Source: Paraburkholderia sp. BCC1884
GTDB lineage: Bacteria; Pseudomonadota; Gammaproteobacteria; Burkholderiales; Burkholderiaceae
Direction: 5' to 3'
Assembly: GCF_900996225.1 (NCBI RefSeq)
Contig: NZ_CAAJGL010000090.1
Location: 62,001-126,000, forward strand
DNA length: 64,000 nt
Part shown: positions 25,555-34,119 of the stretch, piece by piece
Position numbering within the stretch: the first letter of the stretch is position 1
Layout: every line of letters starts with the position of its first letter
Made by a program: the position numbers and the translations under genes
The notes under the pieces: model-generated
Seen by the model: only the letters and a program-made list of their open reading frames with translations
What the model was told of the DNA's origin: nothing
Database searches by the model: none

Positions 25555-27189
25555 TCAAGCAGTAGCCGGCAACTTTACCGAAACCGCCGGCGCGTCTCGA
25601 CGCGCTGCCGCGATCAACTCTGCCGCCCGCTCGCCGATCATCACAGTCGGGGCGTTCGTGTTACCGCCGATCAGCGTCGGCATCACCGACGCATCGACGA
25701 TCCGCAAGTTCGTCACGCCCCGCACCCGCAACTGCGGATCGACCACCGAGCGCGCATCGCCGCCCATCCGGCAGGTCGCCACCGGGTGATAAATCGTGTC
25801 CGCATGCTCGGCGATGGTCTGACGCAATTGCGCCGGCGACTGCCCCGAGTGCGTGTACAACTCGCGGCCGCCGCACAGCGCCAGCGACGGCGCGTCGAGA
25901 ATGCGCCGCGCCATCTGCGCGCCCTCGACCAACAGGTCGAGATCGCGCGAATCGCTGAAGAAGCGCGGGTCGATCACCGGCGCGGTCCGCGCATCGGCGC
26001 CCGCGAGCGTCACAGTGCCGCGACTATACGGACGCAACACGCACACGTGCAGCGAATAACCGTGGCCCCAGTGCATGCGACGGTTGTGATCGTCGACCAG
26101 CGCCGCGCAGAAGTGCAGTTGCAGATCAGGCCGATCGAGCGTCGGGCGGCTCTTCAGAAAACCGCCGGCCTCGGCCACATTGCTCGACAACATGCCGGTC
26201 CCATGCCGCATGAAGGTGGCGAACTGCGGCAGCATGCGCGCAATGCCACGCAGCGAAAAACCGGTCGGCTCAATCGACGACACCCGCTTGTTGATCGTGA
26301 AATCGACGTGATCGATCAGGTTCTGGCCAACCTCGGGCGCGTCGTGCAGCACGGCAATGCCGTGCGAGCGCAGATGCGCGGCCGGCCCGATGCCCGAGCA
26401 CATCAAGAGTTGCGGTGTATTGAACGCGCCCGCCGCGAGCACGACTTCGGCACGCGCTTCGAGCATCTCGGTACGGCCGCCGCGCACGACTTCGACTCCG
26501 TTAGCCCGCTTGCCATCGAAGGTCACGCTCAGCACCGTCGCGTCGGCGATCGTATGCAGATTCGGACGCTCGCGATCGTAGATGTAAGCGCGCGCCACGC
26601 TGCAGCGGCGGCCGTCACGCTGCGTCACCTGATAGAAGCCGACGCCTTCCTGGTCCAAGCCGTTGAAGTCGCTATTCGGCGGGTAGCCGGCTTCGATGGC
26701 GGCTTTCACGAACCGCTTCGAAAACGGATTCTGATACCGCAGATCGGACACCGTGAGCGGGCCGGCGTCGCCATGCCATGAATCCGCGCCGCGTTCGTTG
26801 CCCTCGGCGCGGCGAAAATACGGCAGCACCTCCGCCCACGACCAGCCCTCACAGCCGAGTTGCGCCCATTCGTCGTAGTCCAGCGGATGACCGCGCGTGT
26901 AGATCATCGCGTTGATCGCGCTCGATCCGCCGAAGCCGCGTCCGCGCGGCTGATAGCCCTGGCGGCCGGCGAGCCCCGGCTGCGGCGTGGTCAGATAACC
27001 GTAATTGGTCTTGAGCTTATGCGGCACCACGGCCGCGACGCCGACCGGCATGTTGACGAACAGATTGCGGCCCGTATGCGGCCCGGCTTCGATCAGGGCT
27101 ATCGTCGCGTCCGGGCAGCTATCCGCGAGGCGGCTCGCCAGCGAGCAACCGCCCGAGCCTGCACCGACGATGATGTAGTCGTATTGCAT
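25555..27189 (-). CDS. GMC family FAD oxidoreductase (choline/alcohol dehydrogenase type)
   Basis: The 544-residue flavoenzyme oxidises an alcohol group with FAD. It begins MQYDYIIVGAGSGGCSLASR with the GxGxxG dinucleotide loop, then the GMC signature GRGFGGSSAINAMIYTRGHP and a second signature-like stretch GAFNTPQLLMCSGIGP. Near the C-terminus is YHPVATCRMGG, which carries the catalytic His. AAGGAGG precedes the ATG at 27189. It is divergent from an AidB-like gene. The substrate cannot be told; betaine-aldehyde or choline specificity is not supported by any neighbour. Confidence 0.9.
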   Translation of the reverse strand: MQYDYIIVGAGSGGCSLASRLADSCPDATIALIEAGPHTGRNLFVNMPVGVAAVVPHKLKTNYGYLTTPQPGLAGRQGYQPRGRGFGGSSAINAMIYTRGHPLDYDEWAQLGCEGWSWAEVLPYFRRAEGNERGADSWHGDAGPLTVSDLRYQNPFSKRFVKAAIEAGYPPNSDFNGLDQEGVGFYQVTQRDGRRCSVARAYIYDRERPNLHTIADATVLSVTFDGKRANGVEVVRGGRTEMLEARAEVVLAAGAFNTPQLLMCSGIGPAAHLRSHGIAVLHDAPEVGQNLIDHVDFTINKRVSSIEPTGFSLRGIARMLPQFATFMRHGTGMLSSNVAEAGGFLKSRPTLDRPDLQLHFCAALVDDHNRRMHWGHGYSLHVCVLRPYSRGTVTLAGADARTAPVIDPRFFSDSRDLDLLVEGAQMARRILDAPSLALCGGRELYTHSGQSPAQLRQTIAEHADTIYHPVATCRMGGDARSVVDPQLRVRGVTNLRIVDASVMPTLIGGNTNAPTVMIGERAAELIAAARRDAPAVSVKLPATA

Positions 27190-27496
27190 CCGCGCCTCCT
27201 TGTGGGTCGCGGTGCCCGCGAACCCTGTCTCGTGCACACTTGTCTACGTGCGTTTTACGGCATTGTAGGGAGCGTTCCCGAGCCGCGGCGGGTTCACGCC
27301 AGAGCGATTCCTCTAAACGGAAGGCGTCGCCCGACCCTATGATGAAAGACGCGCCAGCGCCCGCCGGGCGGCCGCGCACGACATTCAAACAGGACGCCGG
27401 GCGTCCTTTGCGTCAAGCGTGCGGCACGACACGCGGCGCTCAAACGGCACCGTCGTCGACCCTGGTCGGCGAGCCTGCGTTCAACGGAGACAGCAG
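27190..27496. other. Divergent promoter region, GMC oxidoreductase / AidB-like gene
   Basis: This 307-bp gap holds the starts of two divergent transcripts. A minus-strand TACAAT (27262-27267) and a plus-strand TATGAT (27338-27343) are plausible -10 boxes, but neither has a good -35 partner. No convincing operator or gene was seen. Confidence 0.4.
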
Positions 27497-29182
27497 ATGC
27501 AACGGCACAGCTTCGGCCAGACTCACGAGGTGACGAATCAGGTCCCGCCTCTCGCGAACTACAACCTGTTTTCCAGCGACGCCGCCCTGAGCGCCGCCCT
27601 CGAACGCGACGGCGCGGCCTGGCATCGCGACGCGTTGCTGCGGCACGGCGCGGCGCTCACCACGCCCGACGTCCTCGAACTCGCCGAACTCGCCAACCGT
27701 CACACGCCCGAACTCTTCACGCACAACCCGCGCGGCGAGCGTATCGACGCGCTGGAATTTCATCCGTCGTGGCATGCTTTGCTGGCGCTGCTACGCGGCG
27801 AAGGCCTGCATGCGCTGCCGTTTTCCGACCCGCAACGTGGCGCGATGGTCGCACGCTGCGCGGGCTACTTTCTGCATGCGCAACTCGAATCCGGCTCGCT
27901 CTGCCCGCTGACCATGACCTTCGCGAGCATTCCGGTTTTGCAGCGCGAACCTGCCCTGTTCGAGACGCTGCGCGACAAGCTCTACGCACGCGAACACGAT
28001 CCGCGCGATCTGCCGCTCACGCAGAAGACCTCGGCGATGATCGGCATGGGCATGACCGAGAAGCAAGGTGGCTCGGACGTGCGCAGCAATCAAACGCTCG
28101 CGCATGCGTTGGGCGGCAGCGGCCGTGGCGCGCAATACCGGCTGGTCGGTCACAAGTGGTTTTTCTCCGCGCCGCAATGCGACGCGCACCTCGTGCTCGC
28201 CCGCACCGACGACCACGAAGGCGTCTCGTGTTTCTTCGTCCCGCGCTTGGCACCCGACGGCCGCAAGAACGGCGTGCAGATCCAGCGCCTGAAAGACAAG
28301 CTCGGCAATCGCTCGAATGCGAGCAGCGAAGTCGAGTTCTTCGACGCAATCGGCACGATGATCGGCGACGAAGGACGCGGCGTGCCGACCATCATCGAAA
28401 TGGCGAATTACACGCGGCTCGATTGCGTGATCGGCAGCGCGGCCTTGATGCGCGCGGCGCTGGTGCAGGCAATCCATCACGCGCGACATCGCAGCGCGTT
28501 CGGTCGGCATCTCGCCGAGCAGCCCTTGATGCGCAACGTGCTCGCCGATCTCGCGCTGGAGTCGGAAGCCGCTACCGTGCTGTTCATGCGGCTCGCGCGC
28601 GCGTTCGAAGCGTCGACCGATGCATCGTCGGGTTCGTCGGCCGAGCGCGCGTGGCGGCGTATCGTCACGCCGGCGGCGAAGTACTGGGTCTGCAAACGCA
28701 CGCTCGAATTCACCGGCGAGGCGATGGAAGTCTGGGGCGGCAATGGCTACGTCGAAACCGGTCCGATGGCGCGCTTCTATCGCGAAGCACCGGTGAATTC
28801 GATCTGGGAAGGCTCGGGCAATGTGATGTGTCTCGACGTGCTGCGCGCGATGGAGCGCGAGCCGGAAGCCGCGCAGGCCTTGTTCGCCGCGTGGCAAGCC
28901 GACGCCCAGGGGCATCCGGCCTTGAGCGCCGCCCTCGGCAAACTCGCCGCTGCACTCAACGGACCGGTCGATCAGCGTGAAGCGTCGGCGCGGCGCATCG
29001 CCCAGCAGATCGTGCTGATCGCGCAGGCCACGTTACTGCTCAAGCACGCGCCAGCCGAGGTCGCCGAGGCATTCATTGCGACGCGGCTTGGCGATGGCTG
29101 CGGCGAGAGCGGTCGCGTGTACGGCACATTGCCGGCCACGTTCGATCACGCGGCGATCATCGAGCGGGCGTTCCCGGTCTGA
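27497..29182 (+). CDS. AidB-like acyl-CoA dehydrogenase
   Basis: The 561-residue FAD protein fits the AidB / isovaleryl-CoA-dehydrogenase-like subgroup. It has an N-terminal helical extension, CPLTMTFASIPVLQ, the AidB signature IGMGMTEKQGGSDVRSNQT, RLKDKLGNRSNASSEVEFFD and WGGNGYVETGPMARFYREAP. AidB is part of the alkylation response in E. coli, but whether this copy acts in DNA protection or fatty-acid oxidation is open. GGAGA precedes the ATG at 27497. The next gene begins 76 bases later. Confidence 0.9.
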   Translation: MQRHSFGQTHEVTNQVPPLANYNLFSSDAALSAALERDGAAWHRDALLRHGAALTTPDVLELAELANRHTPELFTHNPRGERIDALEFHPSWHALLALLRGEGLHALPFSDPQRGAMVARCAGYFLHAQLESGSLCPLTMTFASIPVLQREPALFETLRDKLYAREHDPRDLPLTQKTSAMIGMGMTEKQGGSDVRSNQTLAHALGGSGRGAQYRLVGHKWFFSAPQCDAHLVLARTDDHEGVSCFFVPRLAPDGRKNGVQIQRLKDKLGNRSNASSEVEFFDAIGTMIGDEGRGVPTIIEMANYTRLDCVIGSAALMRAALVQAIHHARHRSAFGRHLAEQPLMRNVLADLALESEAATVLFMRLARAFEASTDASSGSSAERAWRRIVTPAAKYWVCKRTLEFTGEAMEVWGGNGYVETGPMARFYREAPVNSIWEGSGNVMCLDVLRAMEREPEAAQALFAAWQADAQGHPALSAALGKLAAALNGPVDQREASARRIAQQIVLIAQATLLLKHAPAEVAEAFIATRLGDGCGESGRVYGTLPATFDHAAIIERAFPV

Positions 29183-29258
29183 AGCAAAAACCGAAAAAAA
29201 CCGCACACCAATAAGCGCGAGACAACGCGCACCGATATCCATCAGGGAGATGAACCAC

Positions 29259-30677
29259 ATGAAGAACGATCTGCCCGAGGTCGCCGCCCTCGAAGCGCTG
29301 CTGCGCGACCAACGCCACGCTTATCTGCGCGCGCCGTATCCGTCGTGGGACACGCGCGCCACGCATCTGAAGGCGCTGCGCCAAGTCCTGCTCGACAATC
29401 GCGACGCCCTCGCCGACGCGATGAACGCCGACTTCGGCAATCGCGCGAAACAGGAAGTGCTGCTCGCGGAATTCCTGCTGGTGAAAGAAGAAATCGACGG
29501 CGCGCTACGGCATGGCAAACGCTGGATGAGGTCGCAACGCCGCAGCACCAACAAATGGCTGCTGCCGGCGCGCGCCAAGGTTGTGCCGCAGCCGCTTGGC
29601 GTAATCGGCATCATCGTGCCGTGGAATTATCCGGTGCTGCTCGCGGCCGGTCCGCTGATCAGCGCGCTCACGGCCGGTAACCGCGCGATCATCAAGATGT
29701 CGGAACTCACGCCGCGCACCTCGGCGCTGTTCGAGCAGCTGATTGGCCAGACGTTCGCGCGCGATCACGTCGCGGTGGTCAATGGCGACGCCGCACTTGC
29801 CGCCGCGTTCAGCGCGCAGCCGTTCGATCACTTGCTGTTCACCGGCTCGACCAAGGTCGGCCATGAAGTGATGCGCGCCGCTGCCGAGCATCTGACGCCC
29901 GTCACGCTCGAGCTTGGCGGCAAGTCGCCGGCGCTGATCGGTGCGCACGCGCGCTTTGACAATGCGGTGGATAACCTGATCGCCGGCAAGACGCTCAATG
30001 CCGGGCAAACCTGCGTCGCGCCCGACTACGTGCTGGTGCCGCGCGGCAAGGAGCAGGCCTTCGTCGAACGGGCGCGCGCGCGCATGGCGAAGATGTATCC
30101 GGGGTTCGCCAGCAATCCCGATTACACGTCGATCATTTCGGAGCGCCACTTCGCGCGTCTGCAGCGCCTCGCCGACGAGGCCCAGGCCGCCGGCGCGCAA
30201 CTGCACGCACTCACCGACGCCGCCCCCGATCCGATGAGCCGCCGCTTTCCGCTCGTCGCCATCACGAATGCGCCGGACGAATGTGCGTTGATGCAGGAGG
30301 AGATTTTCGGGCCGCTGCTGCCGATCATCCCGTACGACACGCTCGACGACGCGATCGCATGGATCAACGCCCGGCCGCGTCCGCTAGCGCTGTATCTGTA
30401 TGCGGACGACTCGGCCACCATCGAGCGGGTCACGCTCGAGACCATCGCCGGAGGCATGGCGATCAACGAAACGCTGATGCATCTGGCGTGCGAAAGCCTG
30501 CCGTTCGGCGGCGTTGGGGCCAGCGGGATGGGGGCGTATCACGGCTACGAAGGCTTCGTGACCTTCTCGAAGATGAAGCCGGTGCTGACGCAGGCGCGGC
30601 TGAATATGCGCGGCTGGATCTCGCCGCCGTACGGCAAGCGGGTGAATGCACTGCTGAAGCTGATGATGCGGTTCTGA
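29259..30677 (+). CDS. Coniferyl aldehyde dehydrogenase-like NAD(P)-dependent enzyme
   Basis: The 472-residue aldehyde dehydrogenase has PQPLGVIGIIVPWNYPVLLA (cofactor fold), LLFTGSTKVGHEVMRAAAEH, the catalytic Glu region VTLELGGKSPALIG and the catalytic Cys in NAGQTCVAPDYVLVP. A C-terminal LPFGGVGASGMGAYHGYEGF follows. The length and C-terminal block fit the coniferyl-aldehyde dehydrogenase (CalB) branch. The ATG at 29259 has GGGAG nine bases upstream; one at 29250 is too close. With the GMC enzyme nearby, an alcohol-aldehyde-acid route is possible but not shown. Confidence 0.88.
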   Translation: MKNDLPEVAALEALLRDQRHAYLRAPYPSWDTRATHLKALRQVLLDNRDALADAMNADFGNRAKQEVLLAEFLLVKEEIDGALRHGKRWMRSQRRSTNKWLLPARAKVVPQPLGVIGIIVPWNYPVLLAAGPLISALTAGNRAIIKMSELTPRTSALFEQLIGQTFARDHVAVVNGDAALAAAFSAQPFDHLLFTGSTKVGHEVMRAAAEHLTPVTLELGGKSPALIGAHARFDNAVDNLIAGKTLNAGQTCVAPDYVLVPRGKEQAFVERARARMAKMYPGFASNPDYTSIISERHFARLQRLADEAQAAGAQLHALTDAAPDPMSRRFPLVAITNAPDECALMQEEIFGPLLPIIPYDTLDDAIAWINARPRPLALYLYADDSATIERVTLETIAGGMAINETLMHLACESLPFGGVGASGMGAYHGYEGFVTFSKMKPVLTQARLNMRGWISPPYGKRVNALLKLMMRF

Positions 30678-30692
30678 GGCGGCGGCCGCCGC

Positions 30693-31052
30693 TCAACGCC
30701 CGGCCGTGCCGCCTTCGATTTCCACGGCGACCACGTCGGTCACGTCCTGCGCATGCGCGTCGCCGCCTTGCGCAGGCTCGGTTTCCGCGCCGCTTTCCAG
30801 CCGATGCAGCCACGCCAGCAGTTCCGCCACCGCCTGATAAAGCTGCGGCGGAATCCGCGCGTCGAGGTCGACCTGCATCAGCAACGAGACCATCTCCGGC
30901 GCCTCGTGAACATACAGGCCTGCTTCCTTGGCCCGTTGCACGATCATCTCGGCAAGCATGCCGTAGCCTTTGGCGACGATGCGCGGCGCGGGGTCGCCAC
31001 CCTGCGCGTCGTAGACGAGTGCTGCCGCGCTGCGGCGATGTTTGCGACTCAT
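30693..31052 (-). CDS. flhX: FlhB C-terminal-domain homologue (FlhX type)
   Basis: The 119-residue protein resembles only the cytoplasmic export-switch domain of FlhB: AAALVYDAQGGDPAPRIVAK, GYGMLAEMIVQRAKEAGLYV and IPPQLYQAVAELLAWLHRLE. The four membrane helices are absent. The autocleavage motif NPTH is also absent; the place where it would stand reads as part of the GGDPAPR loop. Its start overlaps the fliK2 stop (TGATG), so it is coupled to a hook-length-control paralogue, suggesting that the two act on export specificity together. Confidence 0.85.
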   Translation of the reverse strand: MSRKHRRSAAALVYDAQGGDPAPRIVAKGYGMLAEMIVQRAKEAGLYVHEAPEMVSLLMQVDLDARIPPQLYQAVAELLAWLHRLESGAETEPAQGGDAHAQDVTDVVAVEIEGGTAGR

Positions 31053-32485
31053 CACATGTCCCAATCGAAGTCGTCGAGCGAGGTGCCGTCCGCACGGCGG
31101 CCGGACCTGGCGGCCCGCGCGGTCGATGTCGCCGCATTGCTGGCGCTCGCTGAATTCGCCGCCGAGGCCGAGCGCGCGTACGCCGACGCCGCGGCTTGAG
31201 CCGCCGCCGCGCCCGCTGCATGGGTCCCGGTAGCCGGCGCACCGCCGCCGATCTCGCGAATCGTCAAACCGTTCAATTCGATGCCCGCCGCCGCCAGCCG
31301 CTGGCGGAAGCTCTCACCTTGCATCGCCAGACGCGACGCGCCGCCCGGACTGGCCTGGACACGCGCGACGAGCCGGTTGCCCGTCAATGTGAGATCCGCG
31401 TCGACCGTGCCGAGCGTCGGCAACGAAAGCGTCAGACGCGTGCGCCACGGCTGGTCGTCCTCGCTGGCGGCGCCGCCGCCGCTGCGGTCCCATTCGTCGC
31501 CTTCCTGTTCGATCGTCCAGTCGAGCTTGGCGCCCGGCCACGCTTCGCCGGTCCAGCGAAACTGGCCAGTCGCGAGCAGATCGAGTTGCTGACGCACCAG
31601 CGGCACCGTCGCCGGATGGACCGCGGCGGCCATCGACTGCGTGCCCTGTGTCGTGCCGCCGTCGGCCAGTTGCGCCGCCGCGCTATGCAAGCCGGCATGC
31701 GCGGTCTGGCCGTTCAGGTCGGATAAAGAATCGGCGAGCACCTCGCCCGCCACGAAGCGCGCGGCCTGAGCGGTCTGGATCGAGGGCATCGCACGGTTGG
31801 CCGGGTTCACGTCCGCCCCGCCGCTGTTCGGACCGTTCGGCGTGGTCCCCATGCCCTGACGCGGTGACGCGTTGGCGCCCGAAGCATCGCCGGCGTCGCT
31901 CGCCCAGTCCAGCGGTAGTTGCGCGGCAGCGGCCACCAGCTTGTTCTGTGCCTCGCTCGCAAGATCCGTTGGCGAGCGCTGACCGGCCAGCCATTGAGCA
32001 AGATGCGCCTCGTAGAACAGGCCGCTGTCGGTGACCGTCTGTTCGAGCGCCGCCGCGAGCGCGGCAACCGGCAACTGGGCCGCCGCGATATTGGCGGTGG
32101 CCGTCGTGCCGGCAGCGGCAGTCGTCGAACTGGAATTGGGGTTGGCTGCAGATGCGGCGGGCGCATCGTCGAAGAGCGGCAGATCGCCGATTTCGATATC
32201 CAGCGCTGGGGCCGCCGGCCAGATGGGCAACTGACCCAGCACCGCAGGCGTCGCTTCGCCACCCGAGGTCACGATCGCGTTGAGCGTCAGCGCGACGGCG
32301 GACAGCGCGGTTTGCGCGGAGGCCTGCGGCACGGCGTCTGGCGTGACCGAGGGCATCGTGATCGGCGCGGTGTCGATATCCGCCGCGCCGGTCTGCGACG
32401 CGGTCGCCCCGCCCGGCCCGATGTTGAGCAGGCTGTCAACGCGGTTCGCTAGCAGCGAAGCGACGGCCGTGTCGATTCCGTTCAT
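31052..32485 (-). CDS. Second FliK-like hook-length control protein
   Basis: The 477-residue protein has a low-complexity, Ala/Thr/Gln-rich N-terminal two-thirds and a folded C-terminal FliK-type domain: RTRLTLSLPTLGTVDADLTL, RLVARVQASPGGASRLAMQG and SFRQRLAAAGIELNGLTIRE. An Ala/Ser tail follows. FliK proteins measure the hook and switch the export gate. A classical fliK lies at the end of the fliFGHIJ operon, so this one is an additional copy, transcribed with fliS, fliT and flhX. Confidence 0.85.
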   Translation of the reverse strand: MNGIDTAVASLLANRVDSLLNIGPGGATASQTGAADIDTAPITMPSVTPDAVPQASAQTALSAVALTLNAIVTSGGEATPAVLGQLPIWPAAPALDIEIGDLPLFDDAPAASAANPNSSSTTAAAGTTATANIAAAQLPVAALAAALEQTVTDSGLFYEAHLAQWLAGQRSPTDLASEAQNKLVAAAAQLPLDWASDAGDASGANASPRQGMGTTPNGPNSGGADVNPANRAMPSIQTAQAARFVAGEVLADSLSDLNGQTAHAGLHSAAAQLADGGTTQGTQSMAAAVHPATVPLVRQQLDLLATGQFRWTGEAWPGAKLDWTIEQEGDEWDRSGGGAASEDDQPWRTRLTLSLPTLGTVDADLTLTGNRLVARVQASPGGASRLAMQGESFRQRLAAAGIELNGLTIREIGGGAPATGTHAAGAAAAQAAASAYARSASAANSASASNAATSTARAARSGRRADGTSLDDFDWDM

Positions 32486-32573
32486 GCCGGTTCCTTGGTC
32501 ACTTTGGCGGCAGCGCGCTCAAATACAATCAGTCAGGCGATTAGTGGCGACGCGGCTCGCAAGCAAGCCAAAC

Positions 32574-32900
32574 TCAGCGCGCCCCGTACAGCTCCTTGAG
32601 CACGCGCGTCGGCCGCCCGGCGAACAGCGCCGACAGCGTTGCCATGCGCGGATTCGCCAGATCGCGGATAGCCGCGTCGTCGGCGAGGATTTGCCGGATC
32701 AGCGCGTACTTGCGCAAGCGCTCGGACTCGTCGAGCTTGACGCCCGTCTCGGCGTCTTTCAACGCGTCCACCAGATGCCGGTATTCCTCTTGCAAGTGGA
32801 CCAGATCGTTCCACAGTGCCCGCCTGGCAGCCATCAACATGCGGCAGGAAATCGCTGCAATCGCCTCGTAGCGGGCGAAATATTCTGCGTTCGATGTCAT
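32574..32900 (-). CDS. fliT: Flagellar chaperone FliT
   Basis: The 108-residue, mostly helical protein (EYFARYEAIAAISCRMLMAA, LVHLQEEYRHLVDALKDAE) has the size and position of FliT, the export chaperone of the filament cap FliD that also modulates FlhDC in enterics. The ATG at 32900 overlaps the fliS stop by four bases. Sequence conservation of FliT is low, so the call depends largely on position. Confidence 0.82.
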   Translation of the reverse strand: MTSNAEYFARYEAIAAISCRMLMAARRALWNDLVHLQEEYRHLVDALKDAETGVKLDESERLRKYALIRQILADDAAIRDLANPRMATLSALFAGRPTRVLKELYGAR

Positions 32901-33331
32901 CTCATGCTTTCCGCGGCTGGCTGGGCTGCCATCCGCGCGATTTCCGGGGCAATCCCGATCCATGCCTCTTCGAGTGTCGACAGCAGGCCATCGACCTCGA
33001 CCAGCATCGCCTCGCTTTGTTTTATGTTGGCTTCGAGCAGCCGGCGCGACATATAGCTATACAGCGCGTTCAACCGCTCTGCAATCTCTCCGCCTGCTTC
33101 CAGGTTGAGCGACTGCTGCAGCCCGCTTTCGACGATCTGAATCGCCTTGCCGATCGCCTCTCCACGAGCCGGCACATTACCCATCTGCAAATGCATGCGC
33201 GCTTGCGCGATTGCCTGCCGGGCGCCCTGATACAACATGACGATCAGACGATGCGGACTCGCGCCCATCACCCCTGTCTCGACGCCCACGCGTGCGTATG
33301 CGTTGGCTCCAGAGTGTCCTGGGGAAAACAT
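32897..33331 (-). CDS. fliS: Flagellin export chaperone FliS
   Basis: The 144-residue helical bundle protein has the FliS pattern ANAYARVGVETGVMGASPHR, LIVMLYQGARQAIAQARMHL and LYSYMSRRLLEANIKQSEAM. It binds flagellin C-termini in the cytoplasm. GGAGGAG-type Shine-Dalgarno bases precede the ATG at 33331. A sigma-28 promoter-like sequence lies about 85 bases upstream, so the gene appears to be expressed late, separately from fliE. Confidence 0.95.
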   Translation of the reverse strand: MFSPGHSGANAYARVGVETGVMGASPHRLIVMLYQGARQAIAQARMHLQMGNVPARGEAIGKAIQIVESGLQQSLNLEAGGEIAERLNALYSYMSRRLLEANIKQSEAMLVEVDGLLSTLEEAWIGIAPEIARMAAQPAAESMR

Positions 33332-33415
33332 CGGCGCTCCTCCTCTCTTGCACTGCGGTTGGTCGTGGCTTCCCACCGGGCACGTTGCCGCGCCGCGATT
33401 TTTGCCTGTACCTGG

Positions 33416-33443
33416 TTATCGGATAGGCAGCGGAAAAGCTTTA
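33416..33443 (-). promoter_or_regulatory. FliA (sigma-28) promoter of fliS-fliT-fliK2-flhX
   Basis: Minus strand TAAAGCTT - N12 - TCCGATAA (33443 down to 33416) matches the TAAAGTTT - N11-12 - GCCGATAA pattern at 14 of 16 positions. It lies in the fliE-fliS gap, oriented toward fliS. Confidence 0.8.
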
Positions 33444-33546
33444 GGCCAGTGTAAGGAGGATTAAGGCGTCAGTTGGCACAGCCCGCACGGGCCACCGGCA
33501 TGCACGTGTTCGGGCGGGCAGACCTGCCTTGCCGCCCGAACCGCGC

Positions 33547-33882
33547 TCAAACCTGCATCTGCATGATGTCGTTGTAAGCCGACACCAGTTTGTTGCGGAC
33601 CTGCAAGCCAAACTGGAAGCCGACGTTGGCCTTCTGCATATCGACCATCACGTCGTTCAGCGACACATTCGACGAACCGAGCTCGAACGCCTGCGATTCA
33701 CCGACCGCCTTGGTCTGGTCGGTGCTGATCTTGTCCAGCGACGCCTTCAGTGCCGAGGCAAAGCCGCTCGCCGTCGCCGCGCCGGACTGGTCGACCGCCG
33801 GGCTGGTGCCGCCGGCCGCTTGCGCCGCCATCGACTGCATCTGTTGCAGCGCCGACGTCAGCGCGTTCACGGGCATAGTCAT
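33547..33882 (-). CDS. fliE: Flagellar hook-basal body protein FliE
   Basis: The 111-residue protein joins the MS ring to the rod and is the first substrate of the export gate. Family blocks are SGFASALKASLDKISTDQTK, AFELGSSNVSLNDVMVDMQK and VGFQFGLQVRNKLVSAYNDI. ATG at 33882 has GGAG at a good distance; the ATG at 33876 is an alternative. It is divergent from fliF. Confidence 0.95.
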   Translation of the reverse strand: MTMPVNALTSALQQMQSMAAQAAGGTSPAVDQSGAATASGFASALKASLDKISTDQTKAVGESQAFELGSSNVSLNDVMVDMQKANVGFQFGLQVRNKLVSAYNDIMQMQV

Positions 33883-33975
33883 GTTCTCTCCAGAATTAAC
33901 GACCGGCATGTCATAACCGTACCGATCTGGACGAAAGCATAGCAGCGGCGCATGCGGGAAAGCCCCGAAAGTAGG

Positions 33976-33997
33976 GGGAAAACCCGGCTCTATTCAA
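33976..33997 (+). promoter_or_regulatory. Spaced motif shared by the fliE/fliF and flgB/flgA promoter regions
   Basis: GGGAAA - N8 - CTATTCAA lies in the divergent gap between fliE and fliF. The identical halves and spacing recur at 59151-59172 between flgB and flgA. Read on the minus strand it gives TTGAATAG, which could be a -35 box toward fliE. It is a candidate site for the class II regulator or an early promoter. Confidence 0.45.
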
Positions 33998-34119
33998 GCA
34001 ATCGGGTTTGCCCGCCCTGCGGATAATTTCAATGGTGAAAGTCTCTGTCCGTACGCCCGCCGACCCTCGGTGCGGCGGCAGGCGGCAGAACGCAAAAGCA
34101 TTCCGGAGAAACCCGACGC

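Noticed and set aside
32574..32963. Longer fliT start at 32963
   Set aside because: The added 21 residues overlap fliS coding sequence in another frame; the ATG at 32900 gives the usual four-base overlap and normal length.
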